A DNA stretch of 64,000 nt from Candidatus Kurthia intestinigallinarum. GTDB taxonomy: Bacteria > Bacillota > Bacilli > Bacillales_A > Planococcaceae. Positions 1-9,722 of the stretch are shown here, piece after piece; the first letter of the stretch is position 1; the number at the start of each line of letters is the position of its first letter. The DNA lies in contig NZ_JTFC01000026.1 in NCBI RefSeq assembly GCF_003991225.1, forward strand, positions 245,259 to 309,258, in the 5' to 3' direction. The notes beneath the pieces were generated by a model. The model searched no databases. It was not told where the DNA came from and saw nothing but the letters and a program-made list of their open reading frames with translations. A program made the translations under genes and the position numbers.

Positions 1-453
1 TTCAAAGTAATTAAGTACAGCGTCCGCACCACGCTCTGGCTCAATTCCTTTCCCTACAATGATGTTTTTTTCATTGATTACTTGCTCAGGTGTTACATGA
101 TTTAATTTACAGCGTAATCCCATACTATCGGCAATCATTCTAATCTGTTTATTCAATTGCGCTTCATTTCGTACGAGTGCATCTTCCGTATCGTTTACTT
201 GCAGTGAAACAGTCATCGAATCTTTTGAGATGCTTAACACAAGCACCGGAAGCCAAATACCAATCTCATACGGCTCCGGCGCTGGCGTTTGCAATGCCTC
301 TCGTAATGTTTGAAAACTTGTTAACTTTAAGCGTCGTTGTTGCTTCATAATGGTTTCAAAGTCTTTTAATTTAAAGCCTTCTTTGTGCACACGAATAAAA
401 ATTTTATCCAAGCTCTCATAGACTTCAAAAAACTCATTTTCGACTAATACCAT
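1..453 (-). CDS. DUF342/FapA-like protein (3' end outside window)
   Basis: The ATG at 453 follows a GGAGG ribosome site at 8-nt distance, and the frame stays open for 151 codons to the window edge, so the C-terminal part is missing. The visible part holds a charged N-terminal region followed by a GKGIEPERGADAVLNYFE stretch. That stretch resembles the glycine/proline turn seen in FapA/DUF342 proteins just before their repetitive beta-helical domain. The biochemical role of this family is not settled; some members are annotated as flagellar assembly protein A. The assignment rests on pattern memory of the N-terminal region only. Confidence 0.6.
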   Translation of the reverse strand, partial: MVLVENEFFEVYESLDKIFIRVHKEGFKLKDFETIMKQQRRLKLTSFQTLREALQTPAPEPYEIGIWLPVLVLSISKDSMTVSLQVNDTEDALVRNEAQLNKQIRMIADSMGLRCKLNHVTPEQVINEKNIIVGKGIEPERGADAVLNYFE

Positions 454-795
454 GATGCGGCCTCCTTCACAGTCAAAAATCTTTATGTATATTTTCATTG
501 TATCAAATTCATTTTATAGAACACATAGCCTATTGTTAAAATAGTATTATACACCTATTAATTACATTAACTTTATTTTTTCTTTATTTAATAGTACTAA
601 ATACTTATTTAATATTATAAAGAAGTTTTAAAAACTGATAGAAGAAAATATTCCTCATACGAAGCGCTATTAAGACCTGTTTCATTAATAAGTCATAAAA
701 AAACTCCTTTTTATCAGCTTTATTAAAAAACTAATAAAAAGAAGTTCATTATTTAGCATGGATACTCGTTGAAAACAAATGTACCATTAAATAGT
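454..795. other. AT-rich intergenic region, no gene
   Basis: This 342-bp gap between the DUF342 gene and the spo0A stop contains no credible reading frame. The only structure seen is a hairpin near 702-746, listed separately, which probably ends the spo0A transcript. An ATTGTA at 499-504 (TACAAT on the minus strand) could be the -10 of the DUF342 gene, but no convincing -35 accompanies it. Confidence 0.5.
702..746 (-). terminator. possible spo0A terminator hairpin
   Basis: Arms AACTCCTTTTTAT (702-714) and ATAAAAAGAAGTT (734-746) pair with one mismatch about 50 nt past the spo0A stop. The stem is AT-rich, so this is a weak call. Confidence 0.4.
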
Positions 796-1605
796 TTAAT
801 TCATCATTTCCATGCGTAATTTGTCCGCAACCATCGCGATAAATTCTGAATTTGTTGGCTTTTGCTTCATATGATGTGAAGAATAACCAAATAGGTCTGC
901 AATCGCTTCATAATTTCCGCGATTCCAAGCTACCTCAATCGCATGTCGAATTGCACGTTCAACACGCGATGATGTCGTATCGAATTTTTTCGCAATGTCT
1001 GGATATAATATTTTTGTGACAGAGCTCAATAAATCGACGTTTAAATACACCATTTGAATGGCTTCACGTAAATAGCCATAGCCTTTAATATGTGGCGGAA
1101 TACCAATTTCCTTAATTAAATCCGTCACCTGCATATCTAAGCGTTGTTGGTCCACTACTTCTGGTTGCAATCCTTGTAAAATGCCTGTATTTACAAGTGG
1201 CGTTTGTTGGTTTTCTAGTTGCTTACTTGTCCCTTGCCCGCATTGCAGTACTTTTGCTTCTAAACGTTGCATCTCGAAAGGTTTTAACATGAAATACGCA
1301 GCGCCTAACTCCACTGCTTGCTTCATCACATCTTCTTGACCAAACGCTGTTAACATAATCACCTTAATTGACTGATACGCCACTTGTTTGTGAATTTCTT
1401 CCAGTACTGCTAATCCATCTAAATGCGGCATGATAACATCTAAAATTAATACATCTGGAATGCTTTCTTTTAGCATTTCTAGGCACTGCTTACCATTTGA
1501 TACGGTATTAATAACCTCAATTTGAGGATTTTCCGATAAATGACTTGCTAGTGCGCGTACTAATTCTTTATTATCATCAGCAATCGCGACTTTTATTTTT
1601 TCCAT
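796..1605 (-). CDS. spo0A: Spo0A response regulator, master regulator of stationary phase
   Basis: This is a 269-residue two-domain response regulator. The receiver domain (about 1-125) shows the acidic pair D10-D11, phospho-acceptor D56 in the [14 protein letters not shown] motif, and the conserved lysine in MLKPF. The C-terminal DNA-binding domain keeps the recognition-helix sequence [15 protein letters not shown], essentially as in B. subtilis, which predicts binding to 0A boxes. The ATG at 1605 was chosen because AGGGGG lies 8 nt upstream; an in-frame GTG sits just before it at 1608. In Bacillus, Spo0A is activated by the phosphorelay and starts sporulation. Here spoIVB is missing upstream and spoIIIA is missing further along, so the protein may serve other stationary-phase roles. 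Confidence 0.96.
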   Translation of the reverse strand: MEKIKVAIADDNKELVRALASHLSENPQIEVINTVSNGKQCLEMLKESIPDVLILDVIMPHLDGLAVLEEIHKQVAYQSIKVIMLTAFGQEDVMKQAVELGAAYFMLKPFEMQRLEAKVLQCGQGTSKQLENQQTPLVNTGILQGLQPEVVDQQRLDMQVTDLIKEIGIPPHIKGYGYLREAIQMVYLNVDLLSSVTKILYPDIAKKFDTTSSRVERAIRHAIEVAWNRGNYEAIADLFGYSSHHMKQKPTNSEFIAMVADKLRMEMMN

Positions 1606-1661
1606 CACGTAATCCCCCTATGCCACAGCAATCTCTTACAGTTCTACTCTTTATCCTATCT

Positions 1662-1690
1662 ATTGTAACAAAAAAAGCACATTCTGAAAA
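1662..1690 (-). promoter_or_regulatory. candidate sigma-A promoter of spo0A
   Basis: On the minus strand, TTTTCA (-35, 1685-1690) and TACAAT (-10, 1662-1667) are separated by 17 nt. A TG one base before the -10 makes it an extended -10 element. It lies about 55 nt upstream of the start codon. Confidence 0.45.
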
Positions 1691-1781
1691 TACGAATTGT
1701 TAGATGGCCTTTTTATTCAAAGAAGATTGGTACTTTCCATTCAAAATACAGAAAAAATATGTAAAAAATAGTAAAAAAAAC

Positions 1782-1925
1782 AAAAAAGAGGCTGGGACAT
1801 ATGTATAAAAACAACCGTTCATATGAGCATAAGAAAAACCGGAATCGCGCTGTAGCGCGGTTCCGGTTTTTCGTTGCGAACGCTCAAAAAGGAAAATGAC
1901 GTGTTTTGTCCCAGCCTCTTTTTTT
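1782..1925. repeat. nested-palindrome repeat element, copy 1
   Basis: Outer arms AAAAGAGGCTGGGACA and TTGTCCCAGCCTCTTTT enclose a strong central hairpin: AAAAACCGGAA and TTCCGGTTTTT flank CGCGC-TGTA-GCGCG. Between them lie conserved side segments. One contains TTCATATGAGCATAAG; the other contains a small CGTT/AACG hairpin (read CGTTGCGAACG). The element overlaps the recN stop codon and separates recN from spo0A, where spoIVB lies in Bacillus. It carries T-tracts on both strands, so it can act as a two-way terminator. Four more copies occur, near 19524, 35432, 48753 and 54566. Confidence 0.9.
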
Positions 1926-3621
1926 ATAATTGAAATTCTTTTTTACGCTCATTGGCGATTTCGACAAGCTCTTTGGCATGTAAAAATGTTTTTTCTGTAA
2001 TTTCAGGACCTGACATCATACGACTTAGCTCATCAATACGTTCGTTGCCTTCGATTTCTCGTAGCGACGTATACGTACGCTGCTGATCTTCATCTTTTTG
2101 AATATGATAATGATGATCTGCCATCGCCGCAACTTGCGGTAAATGAGAAATACATAGTACTTGTGAATGAATCGAGACTGCGGCAATTTTGTCAGCGATT
2201 GCTTGCGCAACACGACCACTAACGCCTGTATCCACTTCATCAAAAATAATCGATGTAATCCCCATTGTCGATGAGAAAATCGTTTTGAGCGCTAGCATAA
2301 CACGCGATAACTCACCGCCCGATGCAATTTTCGTTAATGGTTTCGGTGGCTCCCCGACATTCGTCGAGATATAGAACACAACTTCGTCTGCACCATTACG
2401 ATCAAATTGACCATCTGGTAGATGATCGAAATGTACGACAAACTGTGCTTTCTCCATATATAACTCACGTAGTTGGGTCATAATGGCTTCTGCAAGTGCA
2501 GTCGCCGCTTTTTGACGAATGCTCGTTAATTTATGCGCAAGCTTCAGCAATTTGTCATTTAGCTTCTGTAATTCCGCCTCTTGCTTTTGCATATTTTCAT
2601 CATGATTTAATAAAGTATGCAGCTCCGCATCGATTTTATCGCGGTACGTTAAAATCTCTTGCAATGATGTGCCATATTTCCGTTTCATCGATTGAATGAG
2701 CTGTAGACGCTGTTCTACTTCATTTAAACGCTCTGGGTCAAATTCTAAATCATCGAGCAAACTTTTCACACCAAACCCCGCTTCTTGTAGCATATAAAAC
2801 GCATTGGCGACATTCTCAGCATGCTCTTTAAAGTTTTCATCCACCGAAACGATGTGCTCAAGCTCAGACATTGCACGACCGATAAAATCTAGTCCATTTC
2901 CTTCACCAAGGATTGATTCGTGGGCAGCATTTGCACCTTCAAAAATTTTATTGAAATTCATTAAGCGTAAGCGCTCTTCACTTAATTCTTCCTCTTCTGT
3001 TACTCGGAACTGACAAGCATCAATTTCTTCTAGTTGGAATTGATATAAATCAATGCGCTGTGCGATTTGCTGTTCGCTTACCGCAAACGCAGCGATTTCT
3101 CGCTTTAACGCTCGATACGCATCATACGCCGTCGTATAACGTTCTTTATCCGCTGTCAATTGGTCTCCCGCAAATTGGTCTAGCAAATGGATATGTTCCT
3201 TATCATTCATAAGCTCCTGTGATTCATGTTGGCCATGAATATCGATAAGATACGACCCAATTTCACGCATTTGTGTGAGCGTCATTAGCTTGCCGTTGAC
3301 ACGACATACACTTTTGCCACTCTGATTTAAATCTCTACGTAAAATAATTGTTCCTTCTTCTACTTCTACACCAAGCGCTTCACATGCTGCATAAACAGGA
3401 TGCTCATCTGGCACGGTGTATAAACCTTCTAACTCTGCTTTTTTGGCTCCATGACGAATAAACTCCTGCGAACCTCTGCCACCAGCTAATAATTGAACGG
3501 CATCGATAATAATGGATTTACCAGCGCCTGTTTCACCCGTTAGCACAGTTAATCCATTTTGAAAATCGACTGTTAACGACTCAATAATAGCAAAATTGCG
3601 TATCGATAATTCTTTTAACAA
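1924..3621 (-). CDS. recN: DNA repair protein RecN
   Basis: This is a 565-residue SMC-like ATPase, close to the 576 residues in B. subtilis. The Walker A motif GETGAGKS is at residues 29-36. A long coiled-coil middle follows. The ABC-type signature SGGELSRVMLALK and Walker B IIFDEVDTGVSG lie in the C-terminal part. RecN gathers at double-strand breaks early in recombinational repair and tethers DNA ends. It lies 16 bp downstream of argR on the same strand, the usual argR-recN pair. Its stop codon runs into the T-tract of repeat element copy 1, which probably ends the transcript. Confidence 0.97.
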   Translation of the reverse strand: MLKELSIRNFAIIESLTVDFQNGLTVLTGETGAGKSIIIDAVQLLAGGRGSQEFIRHGAKKAELEGLYTVPDEHPVYAACEALGVEVEEGTIILRRDLNQSGKSVCRVNGKLMTLTQMREIGSYLIDIHGQHESQELMNDKEHIHLLDQFAGDQLTADKERYTTAYDAYRALKREIAAFAVSEQQIAQRIDLYQFQLEEIDACQFRVTEEEELSEERLRLMNFNKIFEGANAAHESILGEGNGLDFIGRAMSELEHIVSVDENFKEHAENVANAFYMLQEAGFGVKSLLDDLEFDPERLNEVEQRLQLIQSMKRKYGTSLQEILTYRDKIDAELHTLLNHDENMQKQEAELQKLNDKLLKLAHKLTSIRQKAATALAEAIMTQLRELYMEKAQFVVHFDHLPDGQFDRNGADEVVFYISTNVGEPPKPLTKIASGGELSRVMLALKTIFSSTMGITSIIFDEVDTGVSGRVAQAIADKIAAVSIHSQVLCISHLPQVAAMADHHYHIQKDEDQQRTYTSLREIEGNERIDELSRMMSGPEITEKTFLHAKELVEIANERKKEFQL

Positions 3622-3637
3622 TTCCGACTCACCTCTA

Positions 3638-4087
3638 TTACAGCATTTCGATTAAACGACTTTTTAATACGTCGCGGTCACTTTCCTCGCGGCATAAAAT
3701 CAAAATCGTATCGTCGCCACAAATTGTACCTAAGATTTCATTCCAATCTAAATGATCCAATAATGAACCTATCGCATTGGCATTACCCGGCAATGTTTTC
3801 ATCACTAAAAAATGACTCGCTCCATCGATTGATACAAATGAATCAGCTAGCGCACGATGTAATTTTTGTAGTGGATTAAAACGTTGATCTGCTGGCAAAC
3901 TATATTTATAGCGTCCATCTTGCATGGGTACTTTAATTAAATGAAGCTCTTTAATATCACGAGAAATCGTTGCCTGTGTTACGTTAAAACCTGCTTGCTT
4001 TAATAAATCGACTAATTCGTCTTGTGTTTCAATGTCTTGATTCGCGATTAAATCACGAATGCGGATATGTCGTTGACTTTTATTCAA
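3638..4087 (-). CDS. argR: Arginine repressor ArgR/AhrC
   Basis: This 149-residue protein has an N-terminal winged helix ([15 protein letters not shown], about 37-51) that recognises ARG boxes. Its C-terminal hexamerisation and arginine-binding domain carries the conserved [11 protein letters not shown] segment. It represses arginine biosynthesis and activates arginine catabolism when arginine is bound. The start is a TTG, with AGAGGTGAAG at good spacing; the following residues [13 protein letters not shown] match AhrC. A terminator separates it from tlyA upstream, so argR-recN form their own unit. Confidence 0.97.
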   Translation of the reverse strand: MNKSQRHIRIRDLIANQDIETQDELVDLLKQAGFNVTQATISRDIKELHLIKVPMQDGRYKYSLPADQRFNPLQKLHRALADSFVSIDGASHFLVMKTLPGNANAIGSLLDHLDWNEILGTICGDDTILILCREESDRDVLKSRLIEML

Positions 4088-4103
4088 TTTTCTTCACCTC
4101 TAT

Positions 4104-4115
4104 GCATAAATATGC
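4104..4115. promoter_or_regulatory. possible ARG-box-like palindrome upstream of argR
   Basis: The sequence GCATAAATATGC is a perfect 12-bp palindrome lying just upstream of the argR ribosome site. Its AT-rich centre and position would suit autorepression. It matches the ARG-box pattern only loosely, since the usual TGAAT half-site is replaced by GCATA. Confidence 0.3.
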
Positions 4116-4156
4116 TTTCTAAAAATAACGGTATCACCAAAATCAGTAAATGACAA

Positions 4157-4192
4157 GAAAAAACACGGGCCTACTCAAAGGCGACCCGTGTT
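4157..4192 (-). terminator. terminator after tlyA
   Basis: Arms AACACGGG and CCCGTGTT, with a 15-nt loop, are followed on the minus strand by a T-run. The hairpin sits directly behind the tlyA stop and separates the dxs-tlyA transcript from argR-recN. Confidence 0.8.
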
Positions 4193-5012
4193 ATTTTAAT
4201 TGGCTATGTGCCTCTTGTACAATCGCTTTTAAGTCGATTTCTGGAACAGCTTCATCACCTGGTAAGGGGTTGTGTAAGTGGAATAAAAATTCAATATTCC
4301 CTTCACCACCCGTAATTGGTGAAAATGATGCTTGCTTCAATACGAAACCGAGACCTTCTGAAAAGGTAGCGATTTTTTCTAACACTTCTTGATGTACTTT
4401 TGCATCGCGAACGACACCTTTTTTACCGACTTTTTCTTTACCCGCTTCAAATTGTGGTTTCACAAGCGCAATAACATCGCCACCCGGTACGAGTAGTTGT
4501 TTAAGCACTGGTAAAATTAATTCTAGCGAAATAAAGGACACGTCGATTGTTGCAAATTCTGGTAGCCCTTCTGCTAAATCAGGTGCTGTGACGTAGCGGA
4601 AATTGGTTTTTTCCATTACTGTTACGCGCTCATCTGAACGTAGCTTCCAGGCTAATTGGTTCGAGCCAACATCGAGGGCGTAGCAATGACGTGCACCATT
4701 TTGTAATGCACAATCTGTAAAGCCACCCGTTGATGAACCGATATCAAGCATTAGTTTCCCATCAACTGATACGTCAAAGTTTTTTAATGCTTTTTCTAAT
4801 TTCAAGCCGCCGCGACTAACATATGGAATTTGTTGCCCTTTAATGCGTAGTTCCACATCACGTGAAAGTTTTTCACCTGGTTTGTCGACACGTACATCGT
4901 TCGCAAAAACAATGCCTGCCATAATCGTACGTTTGGCGCGTTCTCGTGTTTCACATAAACCGCTTTGTACAAGCAATACGTCCGCGCGCTCTTTTGATAC
5001 TTTATCTGTCAT
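4191..5012 (-). CDS. tlyA: TlyA-family rRNA 2'-O-methyltransferase (YqxC)
   Basis: This 273-residue protein has an N-terminal S4 RNA-binding domain (KERADVLLVQSGLCETRERAK, about 7-65). A Rossmann methyltransferase domain of the FtsJ type follows, with the SAM motif DIGSSTGGFTDCAL near residue 90. TlyA-type enzymes methylate ribose in 16S and/or 23S rRNA; in mycobacteria this confers capreomycin sensitivity and haemolysin-like activity has been described. Its ATG overlaps the dxs stop codon by one base (TAATG), which indicates translational coupling. The same neighbours occur in B. subtilis (dxs-yqxC-ahrC-recN). Confidence 0.93.
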   Translation of the reverse strand: MTDKVSKERADVLLVQSGLCETRERAKRTIMAGIVFANDVRVDKPGEKLSRDVELRIKGQQIPYVSRGGLKLEKALKNFDVSVDGKLMLDIGSSTGGFTDCALQNGARHCYALDVGSNQLAWKLRSDERVTVMEKTNFRYVTAPDLAEGLPEFATIDVSFISLELILPVLKQLLVPGGDVIALVKPQFEAGKEKVGKKGVVRDAKVHQEVLEKIATFSEGLGFVLKQASFSPITGGEGNIEFLFHLHNPLPGDEAVPEIDLKAIVQEAHSQLK

Positions 5013-6916
5013 TATGCTTTTAAACCCGCTTGCTGTTTAGTTTTTTCGACTAAAGTTGTTAGATCAGCTACAACTTGTTCCTTCGTCATATGAATGTCAC
5101 GTAGCAATAAATCAACGCTACCATGCTCAATAAACTCATCTGGAATACCCATACGTTTTAGCTGCGCTGTATTGTAACCATGGTCATTAGCAAATTCTAA
5201 TACCGCACTGCCAAAGCCGCCTTCAAGCATTGATTCCTCAATTGTTAAGATTGCTTTGCCTTCTTTAAATAGACGGTGAAGCATCTCTTCATCTAACGGT
5301 TTAATAAAGCGGGCATTAACAATTTCTGTGTCGATACCTTGTGCTTCAAGCTCTTCTGCTGCTTGTTCTGCCATTGGAATAGTTGTACCAAATGTTAGAA
5401 TGGCTGCATCTGCGCCTTCACGCAATGTTTCCCACGTGCCGATCTCAATGGTTTCAAGCGTTGAATCCATTGGTACACCACGACCATTACCACGTGGGTA
5501 ACGCATCGCAATCGGGCCATCATCATAGCTTAACGCCGTTTTGACCATATGTTGCCCTTCATTTTCATCTTTTGGCATCATGATCGTAATATTTGGCATT
5601 GAACGTAAGAATGGAATATCAAACACACCTTGGTGCGTTTCGCCATCTGCGCCAACCAAGCCTGCTCGGTCAATCCCAACAAAGACATTTAAGTTTTGTC
5701 GGCATACATCATGGAGCATTTGGTCGTACGCACGTTGTAAAAATGTTGAATAAATCGATAAGAACGGTTTACAGCCATCTGCTGCCATACCTGCCGCCAT
5801 CGTTGTCGCATGTTGCTCAGCAATCCCTACGTCAAAGAAACGCTCTGGGAATTCTTCAGCGAAGCCCATTAATTTTGAACCTACAGGCATTGCCGGTGTA
5901 ATCGTTACAACTCGGTCATCTTCGCGCGCTATACGTGTTACCGTATCCGCTACTAATTTTGACCAACCAGGAGCTGTTGTTTTCGATTTAGGGAATTCAC
6001 CCGTTTCCATTTTATATGGACCCGTACCATGCCATGTACCGACTGTATCGGTTTCAGCAGGTGTATAGCCTTTCCCTTTTTTCGTAATAACATGAATCAA
6101 TACAGGGCCTTCTGTTTGCTTCGCATTGTTTAATGTTTGCTCTAGCGTATCGAAGTCATGGCCATCAATGGGACCTAAGTACGTAAAGCCCATTTCTTCA
6201 AAGAACATGCCTGACATTACTAAATATTTCAAGCTATCTTTCACGCGTTCTGCAGCTCCTGCTAATTTCCCACCAACTGCCGGGATTTTTTTCAGGAAGC
6301 CTTCCACGTCGTCTTTTGCTTTATTATACGGTGGTGCTGTACGGAGACGTCCTAAGATATTATGCATTGCCCCAACATTTGGTGCAATCGACATTTCATT
6401 ATCATTTAAAATGACAATCATATTCGTTTTTTCATGACCGATATGGTTCAGTGCTTCCATCGCCATACCGCCTGTTAATGCGCCATCGCCAATGATTGGA
6501 ATGACATAATTCTTTTTACCTTGTACATCACGTGCAGCAGCCATACCCATCGCTGCTGATAGAGATGTTGAGCTATGACCTGTTTCCCAGACATCATGCT
6601 CTGATTCGATGCGTTTTGGGAATCCACATAAACCTTTGTACTGACGTAGCGTATCAAACTGCGATGCGCGACCTGTTAAAATTTTATGCACATATGCTTG
6701 GTGTCCTACATCAAATAATAGCTTATCTTCTGGGCTATTAAATGTGCGATGTAGGGCAAGCGTTAATTCGACAACTCCTAAATTCGGGCCAATATGACCA
6801 CCTGTAATCGAACATTTTTCGATTAAGAATTTGCGGATATCCGCACTTAAGCTTTCTAGTTGCTTATTGTTGAGTTGTTTCAAAAAGGATGGACTAGATA
6901 TTGTTGTTAAATCCAT
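5012..6916 (-). CDS. dxs: 1-deoxy-D-xylulose-5-phosphate synthase
   Basis: This is a thiamine-diphosphate enzyme joining pyruvate and glyceraldehyde 3-phosphate in the first step of the MEP isoprenoid pathway. It shows [12 protein letters not shown], the ThDP/Mg motif [15 protein letters not shown], the catalytic-Glu segment [16 protein letters not shown], and the [15 protein letters not shown] signature. The ATG at 6916 (634 residues) was chosen because [12 protein letters not shown] aligns with the B. subtilis N-terminus and AAAGGTG lies about 10 nt upstream. An ATG at 6922 and a GTG at 6925 are alternatives. Later pathway genes ispG and ispH, and ispA, are also in this window. Confidence 0.97.
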   Translation of the reverse strand: MDLTTISSPSFLKQLNNKQLESLSADIRKFLIEKCSITGGHIGPNLGVVELTLALHRTFNSPEDKLLFDVGHQAYVHKILTGRASQFDTLRQYKGLCGFPKRIESEHDVWETGHSSTSLSAAMGMAAARDVQGKKNYVIPIIGDGALTGGMAMEALNHIGHEKTNMIVILNDNEMSIAPNVGAMHNILGRLRTAPPYNKAKDDVEGFLKKIPAVGGKLAGAAERVKDSLKYLVMSGMFFEEMGFTYLGPIDGHDFDTLEQTLNNAKQTEGPVLIHVITKKGKGYTPAETDTVGTWHGTGPYKMETGEFPKSKTTAPGWSKLVADTVTRIAREDDRVVTITPAMPVGSKLMGFAEEFPERFFDVGIAEQHATTMAAGMAADGCKPFLSIYSTFLQRAYDQMLHDVCRQNLNVFVGIDRAGLVGADGETHQGVFDIPFLRSMPNITIMMPKDENEGQHMVKTALSYDDGPIAMRYPRGNGRGVPMDSTLETIEIGTWETLREGADAAILTFGTTIPMAEQAAEELEAQGIDTEIVNARFIKPLDEEMLHRLFKEGKAILTIEESMLEGGFGSAVLEFANDHGYNTAQLKRMGIPDEFIEHGSVDLLLRDIHMTKEQVVADLTTLVEKTKQQAGLKA

Positions 6917-7070
6917 CGCCATCACACACCTTTATCATTGATTTTCTGTCAGCTTTTTTTAAAATAGAGCGTATCCAATACCCTCCTTTACCCGTCACAC
7001 ATCGTGACTATGCAAAATTAGGCCGAATCCGTTCAAATGATATATATAACTTAACAGTCAGTTGCTATCT

Positions 7071-7079
7071 ATTATACCA
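7071..7079 (-). promoter_or_regulatory. candidate extended -10 promoter of dxs
   Basis: The minus strand reads TGGTATAAT, a perfect -10 hexamer with the TGn extension, about 155 nt upstream of the dxs start. It lies in the roughly 200-bp gap after ispA. The matching -35 region is weak. Confidence 0.45.
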
Positions 7080-7116
7080 ATCATTGATGTTTCAATAAAC
7101 TTAAAAGAATTTAAAA

Positions 7117-7998
7117 TTACTTATTTCGCTTCACAATATATGTGGCTAGCTCTTCAAGAAGTGTGCTATCACTCGGTAATTTCCCAAGTGCTGTAAGAGC
7201 TCCCTTATAATGAATATCTAACTTCTCTTTTGCACCGTCTAATGTTAGAAGTGCAGGGTACGTACTTTTATCGCTCGCAACATCTTTTCCAGCTGTTTTA
7301 CCAAGCTCTTCTGTCGTACCTTCGATATCTAAAATATCATCTTTGATTTGGAAGGCTAAGCCAATATGATATGCATAATCGCGTAAAATGGCACGTTCCT
7401 CATCTGAAGCACCCGCTAATACGGCACCTGATTCAATGCTAAAGCGTAAAATAGCGCCCGTTTTATTTACATGCACATTGACAAGTTCATCTAATGTTAA
7501 TTGACGTGTTTCACCGTCGATATCAAGCACTTGGCCACCAACCATACCTTCTGCACCTGCTGCGACACTTAATAATTCAATTAATGTCACTTTTTGCTCC
7601 GCTGTAAGGTCCGTCATACGCGCAATGATACCAAATGGTAATGTATTTAGCGCATCGCCTGCAAGGGTTGCATACGCTTCGCCATATACTTTATGATTCG
7701 TTAATTTACCACGACGATAATCATCATTGTCCATGCTTGGTAGATCATCATGAATTAATGAATACGTATGAATCATTTCGACTGCTGAACCAACCACATA
7801 CCCATTTGCATGATTTTTACCAAAATGATCGAGTACAGCGAGTACGAATAGTGGACGTACACGTTTTCCTCCTGCTTTTAATGAATAACTCATTGCTTCT
7901 TTTAAAATCGCAGGTGCTTGGATTTTTTCTACTAAATCGAGCATCACTTCTTCAATTTTCGGCATTTCTAGCGCCATAAATTCTTTTAAATTCGTCAT
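7117..7998 (-). CDS. ispA: Polyprenyl (farnesyl) diphosphate synthase
   Basis: This is a 293-residue trans-prenyltransferase that condenses IPP with allylic diphosphates to give farnesyl diphosphate. The first aspartate-rich motif is DDLPSMDNDD and the second is KDDILDIEG, with KVGGKRVRP-type substrate contacts (AGGKRVRPLF) near the N-terminus. The ATG at 7998 follows GGAGAG and one base after the xseB stop (TAACATG), so the two genes are coupled. A longer upstream frame would run back into xseB and has no ribosome site. Confidence 0.95.
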   Translation of the reverse strand: MTNLKEFMALEMPKIEEVMLDLVEKIQAPAILKEAMSYSLKAGGKRVRPLFVLAVLDHFGKNHANGYVVGSAVEMIHTYSLIHDDLPSMDNDDYRRGKLTNHKVYGEAYATLAGDALNTLPFGIIARMTDLTAEQKVTLIELLSVAAGAEGMVGGQVLDIDGETRQLTLDELVNVHVNKTGAILRFSIESGAVLAGASDEERAILRDYAYHIGLAFQIKDDILDIEGTTEELGKTAGKDVASDKSTYPALLTLDGAKEKLDIHYKGALTALGKLPSDSTLLEELATYIVKRNK

Positions 7999-7999
7999 G

Positions 8000-8230
8000 T
8001 TATTTCTCTCCATCCGTTGCAAAAGGTTGTTGTGAACCATCTTCATTAACAACTGCCACAAGTTGTTGCTCAGCTTGTTGTAATTGTTCGTGACAATTTT
8101 TTGATAATATCATGCCTTGTTGATATAGTGCAATCGCATCCTCTAATGAGGCATCGCCTTGCTCTAACTTGCGCACGATTTCTTCTAATTCTGTCATTGA
8201 TTGCTCAAATGTTTTCTTTTTCGAAGCCAC
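8000..8230 (-). CDS. xseB: Exodeoxyribonuclease VII small subunit
   Basis: The 76-residue helical protein carries the family pattern FEQSMTELEEIVRKLEQGDASLEDAI-ALYQQG. It pairs with XseA to form exonuclease VII, which degrades single-stranded DNA. The start is a GTG with AAAGGAGG at 6-nt spacing, one base after xseA. The C-terminus is longer than in many homologues and rich in glutamine. Confidence 0.95.
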   Translation of the reverse strand: MASKKKTFEQSMTELEEIVRKLEQGDASLEDAIALYQQGMILSKNCHEQLQQAEQQLVAVVNEDGSQQPFATDGEK

Positions 8231-8231
8231 G

Positions 8232-9578
8232 TTAATCCTCCTTTTGTGCGGTGTTTATTACCGTTGTCTTAATCTGGCCATCTGCTACATCAATCGTTAG
8301 CTGGTCTCCCGGCGCGACATGCTGTGTAGACATAACAACCTCATGTTGTTCATTATATACGATACTATAGCCACGCTCCATAATAGAAAGTGGATTTAAC
8401 GCACTCATCGTCCGTAAAACATGCTCAAATTGACGCTGTTTCCGGTTCACCTGTTGCATCGTTGCCTGCTGCAGACGATGCTCTAAATTCGTTAAGCGTT
8501 GTCCTTCATACTGGAGCTGTTGCGTCGGTATATAGCGCGCTAACTTTGCTGTTAAGCGCTCAAGACGCTGTTGTTCACGCGTCATTTGGCGTTCATAGTT
8601 AAGGCTTAGTTGGTCCTCTAAACGTGCTAAACGCTCGTCAAATGGTCGGTAAAGACGCTCTGGATACATCATTGGATATGACTCTGTTACCTTTTTAAGA
8701 CGCATCGTTGCTGTTTCGAGTTGCACGCGCATCCGCTGTACAAAGCGTGTTTCAAGTGAGCGAATATGCTGTGCTAAATCCATGATGTCTGGCACCGCCA
8801 TCTTCGCTGCACCCGTTGGCGTCGGCGCACGTAAATCTGCCGCAAAATCGGCAATCGTCGTATCGGTTTCATGGCCTACCCCACTAATGATTGGAATACG
8901 GCTTTCAAAAATCGCTCGCGCGACGATTTCTTCATTGAAAGCCCATAAATCCTCAATCGAGCCACCCCCACGCCCGACAATGAGCGTATCAATATCTGCC
9001 ATCGTATTAGCATGGCGAATCGACTGCACAATACTTGCCGCTGCGCGCTTCCCTTGTACGAGTGTCGGGAAAATATAGACATTTGCTAATGGATAATGGC
9101 GCTTTAACGTCGTGCAAATATCTTGAATGGCTGCACCAGTTGTCGCTGTAATAACTCCTATCGCTTGTGGGTATTTTTTAATTGGCTGCTTAAAGCGCTC
9201 GTCAAATAGCCCCTCTTTATGCAGCTGTTCTTTTAATTGTTCAAATGCTAAATAAAGGCTGCCTACACCATCTGGCTCCATTTTCGTCGCATAAAACTGA
9301 TAGTTGCCACCGCGCTCATACACATTAATGTCGCCTTCTATCAGCACATTCATGCCATTTTCAACGTGAAATTTTAGCTGACCTGCATGGCGTGCATACA
9401 TGATGCCTTTAATTTGTGCTTTGTCATCTTTTAATGTGAAATATAAATGCCCTGACGAATGTAGCTTCACATTCGACAATTCCCCTTTGACATAGACCTT
9501 TCTCAAGTACGGATCCGCTTCAAATTTGCGTTTTATGTACTTTGTGAGTGCTTCGACAGTTAAATATGCCTCGGTCAT
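8232..9578 (-). CDS. xseA: Exodeoxyribonuclease VII large subunit
   Basis: This 448-residue catalytic subunit has an N-terminal OB fold (VKGELSNVKLHSSGHLYFTLKD, about 25-47). The nuclease core follows, with GAAIQDI, VGRGGGSIEDLWAFN and PIISGVGHETDTTIADFAADLRAPTPTGAA. A long coiled-coil C-terminal region (about 270-400) completes it. The complex processes single-stranded DNA in repair. A strong terminator behind folD indicates that xseA-xseB-ispA start from their own promoter. Confidence 0.97.
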   Translation of the reverse strand: MTEAYLTVEALTKYIKRKFEADPYLRKVYVKGELSNVKLHSSGHLYFTLKDDKAQIKGIMYARHAGQLKFHVENGMNVLIEGDINVYERGGNYQFYATKMEPDGVGSLYLAFEQLKEQLHKEGLFDERFKQPIKKYPQAIGVITATTGAAIQDICTTLKRHYPLANVYIFPTLVQGKRAAASIVQSIRHANTMADIDTLIVGRGGGSIEDLWAFNEEIVARAIFESRIPIISGVGHETDTTIADFAADLRAPTPTGAAKMAVPDIMDLAQHIRSLETRFVQRMRVQLETATMRLKKVTESYPMMYPERLYRPFDERLARLEDQLSLNYERQMTREQQRLERLTAKLARYIPTQQLQYEGQRLTNLEHRLQQATMQQVNRKQRQFEHVLRTMSALNPLSIMERGYSIVYNEQHEVVMSTQHVAPGDQLTIDVADGQIKTTVINTAQKED

Positions 9579-9601
9579 GCTCTCACGCTCCTTTTATCAT
9601 A

Positions 9602-9681
9602 AAAAAAGAGGATGTCCTAAGCGACACTCTCCTATGCGCTCTACATGCATTGGAAAGATTGGCACCATCGGGACATCCCCT
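9602..9681 (-). terminator. terminator between folD and xseA
   Basis: GAGGATGTCC (9608-9617) pairs with GGGACATCCCCTC (9669-9681), and the minus strand continues into a run of T. It closes the nusB-folD transcript. Confidence 0.75.
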
Positions 9682-9722
9682 CTGTGTTAGTATTCATTTT
9701 AACGTAATGAAAGAATTTTGTC

